A stretch of 64,000 bases of DNA from Actinophytocola sp. GTDB taxonomy: Bacteria > Actinomycetota > Actinomycetes > Mycobacteriales > Pseudonocardiaceae. Below, piece by piece: positions 42,371 to 51,451 of this stretch (its first letter is position 1; each line of letters begins with the position of its first letter). Location of the stretch: positions 16,548 to 80,547 of the forward strand of contig WHTY01000010.1 of NCBI GenBank assembly GCA_009377475.1, in the 5' to 3' direction. Position numbers and translations under genes: made by a program. The notes beneath the pieces are model-generated. The model was not told the DNA's origin, did no database searches, and saw nothing but the letters and a program-made list of their open reading frames with translations.

Positions 42371-44176
42371 GTGCGCGAGTACACCGCTGCGTCCGCCCCC
42401 GACATCTCGGCCGAGGAGAACCTCACCGACGTCATCTGGGCGCATGCCGAGCGACACGGCGACGTCGTCAGCTTCCGCCGTCAGGTGGACGGCGGCTGGC
42501 GGGACGTCACGGCGCGTGACTACGCGGCCGAGGTGCTCCGCGTGGCGAAGGGCCTCATCGCGGCGGGTATCGGCACCGGCGACCGGGTCGGCCTCATCGC
42601 CAAGACGCGCTACGAGTGGACGCTGCTGGACTTCGCCATCTGGACGGCGGGCGGCGTGACGGTGCCGGTGTACGAGACGTCGGCGGCGGACCAGATCGGC
42701 TGGATCCTGTCGAACTCCGGCGCGAAAGCCGTGATCGTGGAGACCGACGAGCACCGCGCCCGCGTCGACGAGGTGGCGGGCAAGCTCGACGACCTGGCCA
42801 ACGTCTGGCAGATCGAGGGTTCTGGCTCCGCGACGCCTGCCGTGGAGGCGTTGACCGACCTCGGCGCGGACGTCGCCGATGACGCCGTCCACGAGCGCCG
42901 CCGGTCGGTCGGCGCGGACGACATGGCGACCGTCGTCTACACCTCCGGTACCACCGGCCGCCCGAAGGGTGTTGCGCTGACCCACCGCAACCTGCTAGCC
43001 GAGATCCGGGCGTGCGCGGCGGCGTTGCCAAGGCTGCTGGCGGCGGGCAACTCGATGCTGGTGTTCCTGCCGCTGGCGCACATCCTCGCGCGCGCGATCA
43101 CGCTGATGGCGGTGTACTCGCGGGTCACCGTGGGTCACACGCCGGACCCGAAGACGTTGCTTGACGACCTGGCGCAGTTCCAGCCCAGCGCCGTCGTGGC
43201 GGTGCCGAGGGTGTTCGAGAAGGTGTACAACAGCGCGAAGCTGAAGGCGCACTCCGAGGGCAAGGGCAAGATCTTCGACGCGGCAGAGCGGACCGCGATC
43301 GCCTACAGCGAGCGGCTGGACACGTTCCCGCTGCCAGCGACGCTGAAAATCAAGCACGCGATCTTCGACAAGCTGGTCTACAGCAAGCTGCGCGCCGCGC
43401 TCGGTGGCCGCTGCCTCGGCGCGGTGTCCGGTGGCGCGCCGCTGGGGAGCAGGCTGGCGCACTTCTTCCGGGGCATCGGCGTGACGGTGCACGAGGGCTA
43501 CGGGCTCACCGAGACGTCGGCGGCTGCCGCGGTCAACACCGAGGACGCCGTCAAGATCGGCACCGTCGGCAAGCCGGTCGCGGGCACGTCGGCGCGGATC
43601 GCGGAGGACGGCGAGATCCTGCTGAAGGGTGACGTCGTGTTCGGCGACTACTGGCAGAACTCCGAGGCCACCGCCGATGCGCTGGCGGACGGCTGGTTCC
43701 ACACCGGCGACCTCGGGTCGATCGACGACGACGGTTTCCTGTCGATCACCGGCAGGAAGAAGGAGATCATCGTCACCGCTGGCGGCAAGAACGTCGCGCC
43801 GTCCGGGCTGGAGGACACGCTGAAGTCGAAGCCGCTGATCAGCCAGGCGATGGTGGTCGGCGACAAGCGGCCGTTCATCGCGGCGCTGGTGACCGTCGAC
43901 GAGGAGTTCTTCCCCACGTGGAAGCAGCAGCACGGCAAGCCCGCCGACGCGACGGTGGCCGACCTGGCCGACGACCCCGACCTGCGGGCCGACGTGCAGG
44001 CTGCTGTTGACGAGGCGAACACGACCGTGTCGCAGGCCGAGGCGATCCGGAAGTTCACGGTGTTGCCGGCGGACTTCACCGAGGCGGCGGGCGAGATCAC
44101 GCCGAGTCTGAAGCTGAAGCGCAACGTCGTCGGCGAGCACCAGGCCGACACCATCGAGCGGCTGTACCAGTCCTGA
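42371..44176 (+). CDS. Long-chain fatty-acyl-CoA synthetase (FadD15-like)
   Basis: 601 residues, long-chain type AMP-ligase. Motifs: VVYTSGTTGRPKGVALTHRN, VTVHEGYGLTETSAAAAVN, GWFHTGDLGSIDDDGFLSITGRKKEIIVTAGGKNVAPSGLED and the catalytic lysine region EITPSLKLKRN. The insertion with PKTLLDDLAQFQPSAVVAVPRVFEKVYN is typical of long-chain ACS. Neighbours on the left match the Rv2183c-Rv2187 block, so this is the FadD15 counterpart. GTG 42371 start. Confidence 0.92.
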   Translation: MREYTAASAPDISAEENLTDVIWAHAERHGDVVSFRRQVDGGWRDVTARDYAAEVLRVAKGLIAAGIGTGDRVGLIAKTRYEWTLLDFAIWTAGGVTVPVYETSAADQIGWILSNSGAKAVIVETDEHRARVDEVAGKLDDLANVWQIEGSGSATPAVEALTDLGADVADDAVHERRRSVGADDMATVVYTSGTTGRPKGVALTHRNLLAEIRACAAALPRLLAAGNSMLVFLPLAHILARAITLMAVYSRVTVGHTPDPKTLLDDLAQFQPSAVVAVPRVFEKVYNSAKLKAHSEGKGKIFDAAERTAIAYSERLDTFPLPATLKIKHAIFDKLVYSKLRAALGGRCLGAVSGGAPLGSRLAHFFRGIGVTVHEGYGLTETSAAAAVNTEDAVKIGTVGKPVAGTSARIAEDGEILLKGDVVFGDYWQNSEATADALADGWFHTGDLGSIDDDGFLSITGRKKEIIVTAGGKNVAPSGLEDTLKSKPLISQAMVVGDKRPFIAALVTVDEEFFPTWKQQHGKPADATVADLADDPDLRADVQAAVDEANTTVSQAEAIRKFTVLPADFTEAAGEITPSLKLKRNVVGEHQADTIERLYQS

Positions 44177-44203
44177 ACCCGGCCAGCGGGGCGACGGCGC
44201 GGC

Positions 44204-44209
44204 TATACT
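44204..44209 (+). promoter_or_regulatory. Candidate -10 box for the DUF2993 gene
   Basis: TATACT lies 58 nt before ATG 44268. GGCCAGCG (44181-44188) and CGCTGGCC (44260-44267) bracket the leader as an 8-bp inverted repeat. Confidence 0.35.
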
Positions 44210-44267
44210 CCGGTGAGCCGCGCTTCTCTCGCGGCGACGTCCCCAGCTGGCTAGGTGAGCGCTGGCC

Positions 44268-44897
44268 ATGAGCACCTTCGAGCACGTCCGCACGGCCGTG
44301 ATCACGCTGCTGCGCGCGGAGAGTGTGGCGTTCGACCCGCCGCCGCGCACGCTGGCGCGGTCGGTGTTCACGCGGCGTATCGAGCGGGTGGAGATGCGCG
44401 CCACCGGGGTGCCGATCGAGGACACCGACGTCGTCCTCGCGCGTCTCGACCTGGTCGCGGAGGACGTGCGGGTGCGGTTCTCGCTGCGCGGGCCCGCGCT
44501 CGACGTCGGCGAGACGACGTTCGCCGCGACGTTGACGCAGGACCAGCTCGGCGCGTTGGTTCCCCTGCCGCCTGGCGTGGATCGGCTCTCGGTGACACGG
44601 CGCGGGTTCACGTTCCACACCGTCGCGGGAATCCCGATCTACACGTCGGTGAGCCTCACCGACAGCAAGATCGTCGTCGCGCCGTCCGCCCCGGCGAAGG
44701 TGCCGCTGCTCGACCTCATCGGCATCGACATCGACATGCCGCAGCTGCCGGTGCGCAGCGGCCTTGAGCAGCTCACCCGCTTCGGGCTGAGCTTCGATCT
44801 GCCCGAGCTACCCGCCAACGCCGCCATCGAACGGCTGCAGTTGCACGACGGGCACGTCGTGGTGTCCGGGACGGCGGAGCTGAGCAGCGGGGGTTAG
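44268..44897 (+). CDS. DUF2993-like protein
   Basis: 209 residues, beta-rich, no signal peptide. Pattern FDPPPRTLARSVFTRRIERVEMRATGVPIEDTDVVLARLDLVAEDVRV and the repeated short strands resemble the actinobacterial DUF2993 family, which is related to LmeA-type mannan elongation factors, but without export signal. ATG 44268 has AGGTGAG 8 nt upstream. The stop overlaps the stop of the convergent DUF885 gene by 4 bp. Confidence 0.65.
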   Translation: MSTFEHVRTAVITLLRAESVAFDPPPRTLARSVFTRRIERVEMRATGVPIEDTDVVLARLDLVAEDVRVRFSLRGPALDVGETTFAATLTQDQLGALVPLPPGVDRLSVTRRGFTFHTVAGIPIYTSVSLTDSKIVVAPSAPAKVPLLDLIGIDIDMPQLPVRSGLEQLTRFGLSFDLPELPANAAIERLQLHDGHVVVSGTAELSSGG

Positions 44898-46570
44898 ACC
44901 GCTGCCCGTGCCTTGCGGTGCGCCCAGTCCGCCACCACGGTGTTCAGGATCGGCATCGGCAACGGCCCGCCGCCGAGCACGACGTCGTGGAACTCGCGGA
45001 TGTCGAACGCCGCGCCGAGCGCCAGTTCCGCCTGGCTGCGCATCCGCTGCAACTCCAGCCTGCCCACCACGTACGACAACGCCTGCGCGGGTACCCCGGT
45101 GTAACGGTCCACTTCTGACTCGATCTCCATGGCGGGCATCGGCGTGCGCTCGGTGAGGAACGCCACCGCGCGCTGCCTGCTCCAGCCGTAGGCGTGCAGC
45201 CCGGTGTCGACGACCAGCCGCGCGGCGCGCATCGACTCCTGGCTCAGCATGCCGAGCCGCGCGACATCGTCGGAGTAGAGCCCCATCTCGTCGGCCAACC
45301 GCTCCGCGTACAGCCCCCAGCCCTCGGCGTAGGCGTTGATCTCAGCGATGCGGCGCAACAACGGCAATTTCTCCAGCCCCAACGCCGTCGTAATCTGGAA
45401 ATGATGCCCCGGCACCGCCTCATGGAACGCGATCGCCTCAGACAAGTGCCGACACCGCTCGGTCGCGTCGAGCGTGTTCGCGAAATACGTGCCGGGCCGC
45501 GAGCCATCCAACGACGGCGGCGTGTAGTACGCCAACGAGCCACCCTCGGCCTCGGCGGCGGGCACCGGCGCCACGACGACCCGCTCCGACGGCACCCGGC
45601 CGAACCACCGCGCCGCGACGCCCTCCGCACGGGCGATGGCCCGCCGCGCGGAGGTGAGCAGCTCCTCGCCGCTGGACCACCGCAACGCCGGGTCGTGCCG
45701 CAGCCGGTGGAAGATCTCCGGCTGCGACCGCACGCCGAAGACTCGGGCGCCCACCGTCGCGAACTCGCCGGACAACTTCTCCAGCAACTCCAGCCCGGTC
45801 TGGTGCAGCTCCTCCGGGCCGTGCTCCGTGGTCGTGTGCACCGCCGCGAGCGCCCGGTACCGCTGCTCGCCGTCCGGCTGCCACCACAGCCCGGATTGGC
45901 CGTCCTCCCGCGCCTTGGGCAGCAGCTCATACGCCAGGAAGTCCCGGTAGTGCCCGTACGCGGGCCGCACGGCGGTGTCGATCAGCAGGTCCCGGCGGGC
46001 GGCGAACCGCGCGTCCCGCCGCCTCGGCCGGATCCCGCGCAGCGGATCGTCGTGCTGCGCGCGCAGATACCGGTCGATGAACGCCACCCCGGATCGCACC
46101 AGGAACGCGGGCGGCGCGAGACCCCGCGCCACGCCGTCGCGTTGCCGCTCGGACACCGTCGTCAGGTACGCGGGCAACGCGTCCAGGCGCGCCAGGAAAC
46201 CCTCCGCCATCTCGTCGTCAGACAACGAGATCAGCGGCAGCGCCAGCAACGGCCACAGCGCGGGCGCGGACAGTCCGTCGCTGACCGAGAACTCCTCCAG
46301 CCGAACGTCGATCTCGGCGGCCAGCGCGAACGCCTGCTGCACGACCAGTTCCCGGGTGACCCGGTCCGACTCGTCCAGCGTGGCCGGGTCGACGTCGGTA
46401 GCGGCGCGCGCCAGCGCGAACATGTGGTCGCGGGTGTGCCGCCTGCGGTCCTCGCTGTAGTCGGTCAGCCGGTGGTGCGGCCCAGGCAGGCCGAGCAGCG
46501 ACGCCTCGAAGGGATACGCCTCGAAGCGGGCGGCGACCAGTTCGTCGGCGAGCTCGGTGATCTCACTCAT
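44894..46570 (-). CDS. DUF885 family protein (M1/M32-like metallopeptidase fold), copy 1
   Basis: 558 residues. The metal motif is AFHEAVPGHHFQ (HExxxGHH variant), followed downstream by AYAEGWGLYAERLADEMG, whose Glu is the likely third ligand. DUF885 proteins are predicted cytoplasmic zinc peptidases; substrate unknown. ATG 46570 overlaps the stop of the upstream paralogue in ATGA, so the pair is translationally coupled. The two are clearly related over full length, from a tandem duplication. Confidence 0.85.
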   Translation of the reverse strand: MSEITELADELVAARFEAYPFEASLLGLPGPHHRLTDYSEDRRRHTRDHMFALARAATDVDPATLDESDRVTRELVVQQAFALAAEIDVRLEEFSVSDGLSAPALWPLLALPLISLSDDEMAEGFLARLDALPAYLTTVSERQRDGVARGLAPPAFLVRSGVAFIDRYLRAQHDDPLRGIRPRRRDARFAARRDLLIDTAVRPAYGHYRDFLAYELLPKAREDGQSGLWWQPDGEQRYRALAAVHTTTEHGPEELHQTGLELLEKLSGEFATVGARVFGVRSQPEIFHRLRHDPALRWSSGEELLTSARRAIARAEGVAARWFGRVPSERVVVAPVPAAEAEGGSLAYYTPPSLDGSRPGTYFANTLDATERCRHLSEAIAFHEAVPGHHFQITTALGLEKLPLLRRIAEINAYAEGWGLYAERLADEMGLYSDDVARLGMLSQESMRAARLVVDTGLHAYGWSRQRAVAFLTERTPMPAMEIESEVDRYTGVPAQALSYVVGRLELQRMRSQAELALGAAFDIREFHDVVLGGGPLPMPILNTVVADWAHRKARAAV

Positions 46571-48276
46571 GCGCTACGCCGCGCCTCACCGTCCGCCCAC
46601 TCGGTGATCAACGTCTCAAGCACCGCGAGCGGCACCGCGCCACTGCCAAGCACGACGTCGTGGAATCCCTTGACGTCGAAGGCGTTCCCGAGCCGTCGCT
46701 CGGCGTCGGCGCGCAACCGCTTGATCTCCAGCCTGCCGACCATATAGGACAGTGCCTGGCCGGGATACGCGATGTAGCGGTCCACTTCGGACTCGATCTC
46801 GACCGGCGCCATCGGCGTGTTGTCCCGCAGGTAGTCGATGGCCTGCTGGCGGCTCCAGCCCTTCGCGTGCAGCCCGGTGTCCACAACGAGCCGTCCCGCG
46901 CGCATCGAGTCCATGCTGAGCATCCCCAGCAGCGGCACGTCGCCGGAGTACAGCCCCATCTCGCCCGCCAGGCGCTCGGTGTAGAGCCCCCAGCCTTCGA
47001 TGTAGGCGGTGAAGTGGCTGACCCGGCGCAGCAGCGGCACGTCGGTCAGACCCTGCGCGAGGCTGATCTGGAAGTGGTGTCCGGGGATCGCCTCGTGGAA
47101 CGCGATGACCTCGGCAGTCTGCCGGAACCGTTCGGTGGCCTCGTAGGTGTTGGCGAAGTACGTGCCCGGCCGGGAGCCGTCCGTCGACGGCATCAGGTAG
47201 TACGCGGCGGGCGCACCCGGTGCGGCGGCCTCCGGCACCGGCTCGACGGTCCACGGCTGCTCCGGGATGGTGCCGAACCAGCGCGGCGCTTCAGCGGCGG
47301 CCCGCTCGATGGTCGTCCGTGCCGTGTCGAGCAGTTCCTCCGCGCTGGACCAGCGCAGCTCGGAGTCGGTGCGCAGCCGCTCGAAGATCTCCTGCTGGGA
47401 CCGGGTGCCGAACACCCGCTCGCCGATCTCGGCGTACTCCTCGGCGAGCTCCGCAATGAGGTCCAGTCCGGTCTGGTGCAACTCGTCCGGGGTGCGGTCG
47501 GTGGTGGTGTGCACCCGCGCGAGGGTGGCGTAGCTGGCGTCGCCGTCGGGCAGCCAGCAGAGGCCCGGCTTGTCGGCGGGACGGCTGTGCGGGAGGACGT
47601 CGTTGGCCAGGCCGTCGCGGTAAGCGGCGAAAGCGGGCCGCACCTCCTCGCGCAGGATGCGCTCCCGATCGACGTCGAACCGCTCAAGCTCATCGGGCGC
47701 TTGCGGACGCAGCAACGGATCGGACTCCGGCGCGGCGAGATGCCGGTCGAGGTGCTCGATCGCGGCGTTGACAAGGTGGGCGACGCCGACCCTGCCGGAC
47801 GCCACCCCCGCGCGGTGCCGCTGCAGCGCGGCCTCCAGGTACGCCGGGATCGCGCGCAACCGGTCCAGGTACGCGTCCGCCGACGCCGCGTCGGACACCG
47901 CGAGCATCGGCAACGACGTCAACAGCCCCGACGCCGGCGCGACGAACAGGTCGGTGATCGTGAACTCCGCCAGGTTCAGCGCGGCCTCGTCCAAGTGGCT
48001 CTTGGCCAGCGCGACGACGACATCGCGGGTGACGGCGTCCTGGGTGCTCAGCCCCTCCGGGTCGATCGCCTGCGCCCGCGCGAGGACGTCCTCGGTGGCG
48101 GCGGCCGTGCGCCGTTCGTCGTCCTCGCTGACGTCGCCGAGGCCCTCCCGCGTGTTGTCGATGCCGAGCAGGGCTGGCATCAGCGGGTTCGCCGCGAACT
48201 GCACGTCGAGAAGCTGATCAGCCACCTGCGCGACGTCTTGTCGCGCTCCGTTCATCGTCGTACCCGTATCGTGCAT
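46567..48276 (-). CDS. DUF885 family protein, copy 2
   Basis: 569 residues, paralogue of the next gene. Metal motif AFHEAIPGHHFQISLAQG and EGWGLYTERLAGEMGLYSGD. C-terminal blocks (GLHAKGWSRQQAIDYL, EIESEVDRYIAYPGQALSYMVGRLEIKRLR) match copy 1 almost word for word, whereas the N-terminal helices diverge. ATG 48276 has TAGGCT 7 nt upstream and no ribosome site; ATG 48255 is an alternative. Divergent from the HTH/proline-rich gene. Confidence 0.85.
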   Translation of the reverse strand: MHDTGTTMNGARQDVAQVADQLLDVQFAANPLMPALLGIDNTREGLGDVSEDDERRTAAATEDVLARAQAIDPEGLSTQDAVTRDVVVALAKSHLDEAALNLAEFTITDLFVAPASGLLTSLPMLAVSDAASADAYLDRLRAIPAYLEAALQRHRAGVASGRVGVAHLVNAAIEHLDRHLAAPESDPLLRPQAPDELERFDVDRERILREEVRPAFAAYRDGLANDVLPHSRPADKPGLCWLPDGDASYATLARVHTTTDRTPDELHQTGLDLIAELAEEYAEIGERVFGTRSQQEIFERLRTDSELRWSSAEELLDTARTTIERAAAEAPRWFGTIPEQPWTVEPVPEAAAPGAPAAYYLMPSTDGSRPGTYFANTYEATERFRQTAEVIAFHEAIPGHHFQISLAQGLTDVPLLRRVSHFTAYIEGWGLYTERLAGEMGLYSGDVPLLGMLSMDSMRAGRLVVDTGLHAKGWSRQQAIDYLRDNTPMAPVEIESEVDRYIAYPGQALSYMVGRLEIKRLRADAERRLGNAFDVKGFHDVVLGSGAVPLAVLETLITEWADGEARRSA

Positions 48277-48283
48277 GGCGGTC

Positions 48284-48289
48284 AGCCTA
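48284..48289 (-). promoter_or_regulatory. -10 box of leaderless DUF885 operon promoter
   Basis: TAGGCT on the minus strand, 7 nt before ATG 48276. Confidence 0.5.
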
Positions 48290-48315
48290 TCCAACACCGT
48301 GCCGATACAACGCGG

Positions 48316-48321
48316 TAGCGT
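48316..48321 (+). promoter_or_regulatory. -10 box of leaderless promoter for 48329 gene
   Basis: TAGCGT, 7 nt before GTG 48329, in the 52-bp divergent gap. Confidence 0.5.
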
Positions 48322-48328
48322 TTGCCGT

Positions 48329-49417
48329 GTGTCCGTTACGGATCCGAACGACGCCCGCCTACTCGCCGCGCTGGCCGAACAGGGCAAGGCTGCCGTGCAT
48401 GAGCTGGCCGCGCGGCTGGGCATGGACCCCCGGGACGTCGCCTACCGGCTGGTGACGCTGTCCGGCAGCGGGCTGCCGCTGCTGGTCGGGGTGGAGTGCG
48501 ACGCGCAGGCGTTGCGGGCGGCACTCGCCGGTGGACACGCCCAGCCTGGCCCGCCGTCCGGTGGGCATCCGGCGCACGGCACGCCGAGCGGGCCGGTGCC
48601 GCACCAGCAGCACGGGTGGTATCCGCAGGGTCCTGCCGCGTCCGGTCCGTATGCCGTGCCACCGTCTGGCGCGTATCCCGCTCCGCCCGCCGGGCCGAAC
48701 CCAGCACACGGGACACCATCCGGCCCCTACGCTCCACCCGGCACGCCATCGGGCGCGTATCCCGTGTCTGGCGCACCGTCAGGTCCGTACCCCTCGCCCG
48801 GTGCCGCGTCGGGCCCGTACGCCATGCAGGGCGCGTCCGCGGCACCATCTCCGTCCGCGTCCGGCCCGCACGCTTCGGCGCCGCACTCCCCCACGCCTGC
48901 CGATCCGGTGCTCAGCACCTGGGGGCCACCGCAGACGGCGTCCTGGGCTCGGGGCGACCAGCCACCCGCCGCGCCAGCCACCACCGTCACTGCGCAACAC
49001 ACCGGCCGAATCGGCGACGCGCTGCAAACCCAGGGCCTCGACGGCGACCAACTACGGCTACAACTGCTCGAGGTGCAAGACCCCGCCGACTACCTGTTCA
49101 GTGCGGCGGGCTACCAGCTCAACGAGGGCGAACGCGCCATCGTCGTCCACACCGAGATCACCAACACCGGCCAGACCCCGTTCGCCTCGCTGCCGGACAA
49201 CTACCTCGAACTGCTCACCGAGGACGACACACCCATCGGCAAGGCCGCAGTGTCGCTGACATCCAGGCCGCCGCATCGGATCGGCGTCCAGCCGGGCGAG
49301 ACGCTCGGCGGGCACACGGTCTACGTCCTGCCGGAAGCCACCATAGTGCGGACGGTGCGCTGGAGCCCCCGCCCCGAACCCGACGAACGCACCGTGACGT
49401 GGACGCTCGACGACTAA
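48329..49417 (+). CDS. Winged-HTH / proline-rich linker / Ig-like domain protein
   Basis: 362 residues in three parts. Residues 1-60 resemble an AsnC/Lrp-type helix-turn-helix (NDARLLAALAEQGKAAVHELAARLGMDPRDVAYRLVTL). Residues about 65-220 are low complexity with repeats of SGPY/SGAYP separated by Pro and Gly. Residues about 230-362 form a beta-rich domain (DYLFSAAGYQLNEGERAIVVHTEITNTGQTPFASLPDNYLEL) resembling DUF4352-type Ig-like domains that are usually exported. There is no signal peptide or membrane helix. A DNA-binding head with this tail is unusual; function unknown. Confidence 0.75.
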   Translation: MSVTDPNDARLLAALAEQGKAAVHELAARLGMDPRDVAYRLVTLSGSGLPLLVGVECDAQALRAALAGGHAQPGPPSGGHPAHGTPSGPVPHQQHGWYPQGPAASGPYAVPPSGAYPAPPAGPNPAHGTPSGPYAPPGTPSGAYPVSGAPSGPYPSPGAASGPYAMQGASAAPSPSASGPHASAPHSPTPADPVLSTWGPPQTASWARGDQPPAAPATTVTAQHTGRIGDALQTQGLDGDQLRLQLLEVQDPADYLFSAAGYQLNEGERAIVVHTEITNTGQTPFASLPDNYLELLTEDDTPIGKAAVSLTSRPPHRIGVQPGETLGGHTVYVLPEATIVRTVRWSPRPEPDERTVTWTLDD

Positions 49418-49428
49418 GGCCGAATTAC

Positions 49429-49605
49429 TTAACGGCTCGCTCGCGCCCAGGGCCTTTTGCGACGGAGCCAGACGAGCGCCGCGACCAACCACAGCAGCCC
49501 GGCGAGGGTCAACAGCAGACCCCCGCCAGCTGCCGCGAAAGGCTTCACATCCACCAGGCCCGCGTGGCCTGTGCGGTTCGGTAGTCCGGCGTTCGTGAAG
49601 GCCGT
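49429..49605 (-). pseudogene. Possible remnant of a cell-wall sorting signal (LPxTG-like C-terminus)
   Basis: The frame ends LPNRTGHAG, then a hydrophobic helix (FAAAGGGLLLTLAGLLWLVAAL), then WLRRKRPWARASR. That is the order of a sortase signal: LPxTG-like motif (one extra residue here), membrane span, positive tail. No secreted protein precedes it: upstream the frame runs into the GMC gene. It could be a decayed 3' end or a 41-residue membrane peptide from GTG 49554. The rest of 49418-49675 shows nothing else. Confidence 0.35.
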
Positions 49606-49675
49606 CGTCGGAGGCGCCCACACCCGACGCCGAAGGACTTTGTACCTATCGGGGCACTTGGCCCGTAGTCGAGGC

Positions 49676-51451
49676 TCACAGGTCGAGTTGCGCGAGCCTG
49701 CGCGTGATGCGTTGATCAGTGGAGACCACGGGCGCCTGCGAGCGTACCCACGCATCGCCGCCGAAATAGGTCTGGAAGATCGTCTCAGCGGTACGGGTGG
49801 CCAATGCCTGGCTGGTCAGCGTGGGGTTCGGGCCGCCGAGACTGTTCGGCAAAGCCGAGTTGTCCGCTACGAACAGCCGTTTGACCGCACGCGACTCGGC
49901 GTTCGCGTCGAGCACCGAGTTCGCCTCGTCCGTGCCCATCCGCATGGTCGAGTGCACGTGCAGGAGCATCGGCGCCAGGTCCATCCGGTAGACCTTCTCG
50001 GCACCCGCCCCGTGTAGCAGCTCAACCGCCCGGTATGCGAGGAACTCCCGGTTGCGCACGCTGCGCTCGGACCGGCCGCGCTGGTCCATCCGCACCTTCG
50101 GCACCGGGCCGTTCTCGTCCGCGGACATCGCCGACAGCGTGACCCGGTTGTCCGGCAGGACGTCGTCATCGGTGAGCGTGACGACGTTGAGGATTCGGTC
50201 GAGCCCGTGCAGTAGCACGTCCTTGAGCTCCTCCGCGCCGAGCCTACCGGTCGGCCCGTCCCAGATGCCGCGGAACCCGCGGCCGTTGGTGTACTGGCCA
50301 CGGACCCCGCTTTCGCTGAACGCCATCGCATACGCCTGCACCGCGGGCCCGATGCCGACGTTCTGCAGTCCGCCATAGCCAGGGAAGTCACACCGCGCCG
50401 ACGAGTGCGGGCCCTTGGAGTTGCCGATGTAGTCGTCGAACACCCCGAAGATCAGGTCGAGGTGGTGGTCGGTGAACCCACGGCCGACCCAGTCGTTCGG
50501 GTTGGGCAGTTCGCTGTTGAGCCACAGCCGCGGGCTCTCCACGGCACCCCCGGCGAGGATCACGACGCGGGCGTCCTCGCGGTGCTTGTCGCCCGTCGCG
50601 TTGTCCCGCCAGGTCACGCCGGTGGCGGACAGCTGCCCGTCGACCTGACCGGTGTGGATCTTCGTCACCATCGCGTCGGTGATCAGGGTGACGGCCTTGC
50701 CGCCTGCCGACCAGACATCCGCGGTCAGCGCCATCGGCACGTAGCTGTTGTCCGTCGAGCGCCGGGCCGTCTGGTTGCGGGGGACGTCGATCGGCTGCAT
50801 GCAGCCCTGAATGCAGTGACCGCACATGGTGCAGCCGGTGGCCAGCGGGTAGACGAGCTTGGCCGGGTCGGTGGTCCGACCGGCGTTGCCACCGGGCGGT
50901 AGGATGGCGTTCTCCTGCGGCCGGTAGGACGCCTCGGTTGTAGTCTTGGTCTTCTGCACCGGAAGGCCGAGTGTCTCGCAGCCGGCGAAGTAGACGGTCT
51001 CCTTGGTGCCCATCGGCGCGGTATGCACGGGCAGCGTCGCTTCCACCCACTCGTAGTACGGCACCAGGCTGCGATAACCGAATGGAAAGCGGTGCCCGAC
51101 GTCGTAATTGTCCCGATCGGGTCCGTTGTAGTCGTTGAACACACCGGGATAGGCGCGCGGGCAGTTGCCGAAGTAGTGCTTGGTCGTACCGCCGACTCCG
51201 GCGACCTGCCACAGCAAGGAGTTCTGCGGCAATTCGCGATACCACGCCGGTTTCGACCGGTCTTCCGGTCCGGCGCGAAGATATCCGGTGAGCAGGTGGT
51301 TCGCGTCGCTTTCCAGCAGGCTCCATTCCTTGCGCGGGTCCGCGTGCCGCGGCCCGCCATCGAGCAGCAGAACGTCCAGTCCTTGCGCGGCCAGTTCCTT
51401 CGCGGCGACCGGGCCGCAGCCGCCAGCGCCGATTACGATGACGTCGCGCAT
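49676..51451 (-). CDS. GMC-family FAD oxidoreductase with Fe-S type cysteine motif
   Basis: 591 residues. FAD-binding GAGGCGPVAAKEL at the N-terminus, GVGGTTKHYFGN as the second flavin loop, and C-terminal GMC blocks LHVHSTMRMGTDEANSV (catalytic His) and GGPNPTLTSQALATRTAE. A CTMCGHCIQGCMQP insert near residue 205 looks like the Fe-S site of FAD-dependent glucose/gluconate dehydrogenase catalytic subunits. No signal peptide: it should be exported with the Tat-bearing small subunit encoded just upstream (TGATG overlap). Substrate is probably a sugar, sugar acid or sterol. Confidence 0.88.
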   Translation of the reverse strand: MRDVIVIGAGGCGPVAAKELAAQGLDVLLLDGGPRHADPRKEWSLLESDANHLLTGYLRAGPEDRSKPAWYRELPQNSLLWQVAGVGGTTKHYFGNCPRAYPGVFNDYNGPDRDNYDVGHRFPFGYRSLVPYYEWVEATLPVHTAPMGTKETVYFAGCETLGLPVQKTKTTTEASYRPQENAILPPGGNAGRTTDPAKLVYPLATGCTMCGHCIQGCMQPIDVPRNQTARRSTDNSYVPMALTADVWSAGGKAVTLITDAMVTKIHTGQVDGQLSATGVTWRDNATGDKHREDARVVILAGGAVESPRLWLNSELPNPNDWVGRGFTDHHLDLIFGVFDDYIGNSKGPHSSARCDFPGYGGLQNVGIGPAVQAYAMAFSESGVRGQYTNGRGFRGIWDGPTGRLGAEELKDVLLHGLDRILNVVTLTDDDVLPDNRVTLSAMSADENGPVPKVRMDQRGRSERSVRNREFLAYRAVELLHGAGAEKVYRMDLAPMLLHVHSTMRMGTDEANSVLDANAESRAVKRLFVADNSALPNSLGGPNPTLTSQALATRTAETIFQTYFGGDAWVRSQAPVVSTDQRITRRLAQLDL

